A stretch of DNA of 64,000 nt from Linnemannia elongata (Eukaryota; Mortierellomycota; Mortierellomycetes; Mortierellales; Mortierellaceae). The DNA is taken from NCBI GenBank assembly GCA_036320915.1, contig JAXBDG010000006.1:1736001-1800000 (forward strand), in the 5' to 3' direction. The notes below the pieces were generated by a model, which saw only the letters and a list, made by a program, of their open reading frames with translations, was not told the origin of the DNA and ran no database searches. Below are positions 61,572 through 64,000 of this stretch, piece by piece. The position numbers and the translations under genes were made by a program. Position 1 is the stretch's first letter; the number at the start of each line of letters is the position of its first letter.

Positions 61572-64000
61572 AAGATAAGCAAATGCATTTTGTGAAAAGC
61601 AAACCATCCAGAGAAAGCTCGACTGGATATCAGATTACTTTGATCAGGTTGCGCGCACCAGAAAAGGAAAATCTGGGCGCCTGGACCCATATATTTCTTT
61701 GTCTTGACTTGGCTGGGTTCCCATGCATTCAACGTTATGGCTGCGATGGTCAATTGAAACCAACAGAGCAAGTGTATGAGGGAAGAAGGTGACCAGAATG
61801 AGGAATACCCTACTCCTACGCGAGACATGGTATCAGTACCGGGCAATCCCTGCCATTCAGTGGAGGGGAGGGGTACGCAGATCCAGTGTGCCAGGGGGAG
61901 TAGTCGGATTGGACGGAGTACAGATAATTGGAGATTTAGAAAGAACAAGTTTCCAAGGCCACAGAAATAGAACGCATACGGTTATGCGCGATAACTGACA
62001 GTTCTACATAAGCAGAACCTAGCTCCACAGTAATGATGTCTGTAGTGATGTTTGTAATGAGAAAGGAAAACGACCAAGGCTGTTTTAAGATGCTGTAACC
62101 TAGCTGTTGCGCGAGACATATTTATGAGTTTTCTGATATGACAAAATCGCGAGAGCTATGATAATCATTTCGAGAATGAGGGGAGAAACAAGTCGGTGGT
62201 CAGTTCATGAGTGTTATGAAAAAGATAACAAAGGAAGAAACTGTATTTACGAAACTGCTCACCAAGTGAACAAAAAAACCTGCCCACTGGTCACCTTAAA
62301 ACCACAAAAGTAAACCTGTCAACAAACACTTACCGGGGAGTCACCAGAAAAGTAAACAAAGCGATCGTTGTGTGACGTGAAATGGAGTGTGTATTTTGGA
62401 TAAGGCATGAAGGGAGAAAGCGAGGGAGAGGGAGTGGAGGGAGTGAGAGGGAGTAAGAAGAGGAAAATGAAGTAACGAGAGGAGTGAGAGCGGAGGACTC
62501 ATAGAGCACATCACAACATCCTGCAAAAAGTGGGATCAAGGAGGATTGGTGGCAACAACTACTGATGGCAGGAATCGAAAATGAATTGATGGGCTGGAGA
62601 CTCTCAGTCTTCCGTCGTGAAAGAAGCTACCTGTTGAGCATTCGCGTCGATTTCCCGTGCTATGATCACTGCTACCTCTCCTAAACTTGCCACGCAACTC
62701 GCAAGCACTGTTGGCTAAGACTCCAACGAGGGTTATGCATGGCCGAGAAAATACAAGGGCAAGTGGACAAGCGAGTGGGAAGAAAAAATTACAGGCCGTA
62801 TAATTGCAGATACTTTAGGTCATGCACTGTTGGCGCTAGTCGAGAAAAAATGGGGGACACTTATTCTTTCATTCTCTCCCCTTTTTTCTCGATCACTCAC
62901 GCCATCATCAAAGCCCGGGCTGGGTTTCTTCTACTCGGAAAATGAAGAAAGAACGTTGTTCTTTACACTCTAAATTATTGAATATACCATGTCTGCCTGT
63001 TCTAGCGCAATGCTCAAACAGAGACAGAGCAAGAAAATCTCGAAAAAGTAAACTAGGGAGGTACCCATTGATGCATTGGTAACTCGAAAAAGAGAGGTGC
63101 AAGAGAAATGATAGACAGCAACATATGCATGATTCCAGGGAGAAACAGTTGACGCCCATTGGTCCTCGGAAGCGCATCCGAATGAAGGCAGAAGAAATCA
63201 AGCAAACAAGGGCACTGTTCTCTTTTTTGGTTTCCGGGCTTTGGTTCATCCCTAGTCATATGTATCTAAAATGGCACCACACCTCCCTGCTTACTTCGTT
63301 TGTGTCCAAATGGTTTTTTTCGGTGAGAGAAAGGCGCGGCGTTAGAAGCGAAAAAAGTGAAAAATTTAAAAAATCGACTACAAATGTACGCACAGGGTTG
63401 TTTCTCTACCAAGGGTTGGCCTCATGACTTCTTATTTGCGGCGGTTCAACTCTATTTGGGCCAGAGATCTTTGTCGTGCCCATAGGCCAATCAGAGCGAG
63501 CTGGTTCTCCCAACACCATCTTCCTCGATTTTTTTCCGAGAGGGTCCTGCACCCCGGACGAGGGGAAAAGGCCAATGTGATGCAATTGTCTATTCAAGAA
63601 GCAAAGCAAAGTGGAGTTATCTTCTTTACACGAGAAGAACAAACACACACAGGAAAGTGGTAAGTTGGAGTCATATTCACACCCTGAAGGTTGCTTACAA
63701 GAGAAGCAAGCCTTTCGTTCTAAGCACAAGGAGTGAAAAAATCAACCAGATCTTTTATTTCATATCTGAATCTCTTTCCTTCTGTCCTGGAACTGACCAA
63801 AAGGTTAGAAGAAGGGCGTGTGATTGCCCATCGTTAGTTCGCTTTTATTTCATTGGGTGGATGCATGAAGGTGTCCTTTGGGTACCTTTAGCATTTTACC
63901 CTTGTGTTCCTTTCCTCTCGTCCCTTCCTTGTGTACCTTTTCTTTCGTCGATGAAATAAAAGTAATCTCGATTGACTTTGAATCGAACAGACATGCTCAC
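61572..64000. other. Right flank, no gene seen
   Basis: 2.4 kb with only short frames lacking domains or splice structure. A short imperfect direct repeat (GTTCCTTTCCTCTCGTCCCTTCC / GTACCTTTTCTTTCGTC type) lies near 63905-63950. A gene starting beyond the edge cannot be excluded. Confidence 0.5.

Overview
This is a window of a filamentous fungal nuclear genome, most likely Mortierellomycota (Linnemannia/Mortierella-like) in the former zygomycetes. That assignment is inference. It rests on intron-rich genes with short GT-AG introns, a GDP-L-fucose synthase (fucose is a typical wall and glycan sugar of Mucoromycota/Mortierellomycota), a kinesin that looks like kinesin-12, a DGCR6-domain protein, and long A/T homopolymers with microsatellites between genes. 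No bacterial-type operons, CRISPR array, tRNA, rRNA or intact mobile element were recognised.

Layout. 1-2.5 kb: gene-poor, with a (GGA)n tract and a 43-bp tandem duplication. 2.5-4.6 kb: an RluA-family RNA pseudouridine synthase with a GC-AG intron. 5.2-6.0 kb (-): ribosomal protein eL31. 6.6-7.7 kb (-): secreted, GPI-anchored acid phosphatase. 9.2-11.2 kb: multicopper oxidase with an N-terminal membrane anchor. 11.6-12.8 kb: basic low-complexity orphan. 13.2-15.0 kb (-): Nudix CoA-diphosphatase-like protein with a mitochondrial-looking leader. 15.5-18.7 kb: two tandem secreted CAP/PR-1 proteins. 18.7-24.7 kb: a gene desert full of homopolymers and a heptamer minisatellite. 24.7-25.5 kb: a stand-alone response regulator. 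25.5-30.8 kb: second desert. 30.8-34.9 kb: Zn2Cys6 transcription factor. 35.2-42.4 kb: long kinesin. 42.6-44.0 kb (-) and 44.5-46.0 kb (+): proteasome alpha subunit divergent from a DGCR6-like Q-rich protein. 46.4-47.5 kb: glutathione S-transferase. 47.7-48.8 kb (-): ADP-sugar-type Nudix hydrolase. 49.0-54.2 kb (-): ABCC/MRP transporter. 55.4-56.4 kb (-): uS13. 57.3-58.7 kb: eL19. 59.4-59.7 kb (-): mitochondrial uS19, head-to-head with GDP-L-fucose synthase (60.0-61.5 kb). 61.5-64 kb: no gene seen.

The genes do not form one pathway. Themes are housekeeping (ribosome, proteasome, tRNA/rRNA modification), detoxification and export (GST followed 1.5 kb later by an MRP pump that could export glutathione conjugates), and the cell surface (acid phosphatase, multicopper oxidase, CAP proteins, fucose donor synthesis). 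Exon-intron models were built by hand from GT-AG (once GC-AG) junctions with the reading frame checked across each joint; exon coordinates are in the entries. No clear undescribed system was found. The best leads are a protein-like reading frame inside the uS13 intron, a conserved pro-region shared by the two CAP proteins, introns placed at or inside the start codon, and the structured desert at 18.7-24.7 kb.
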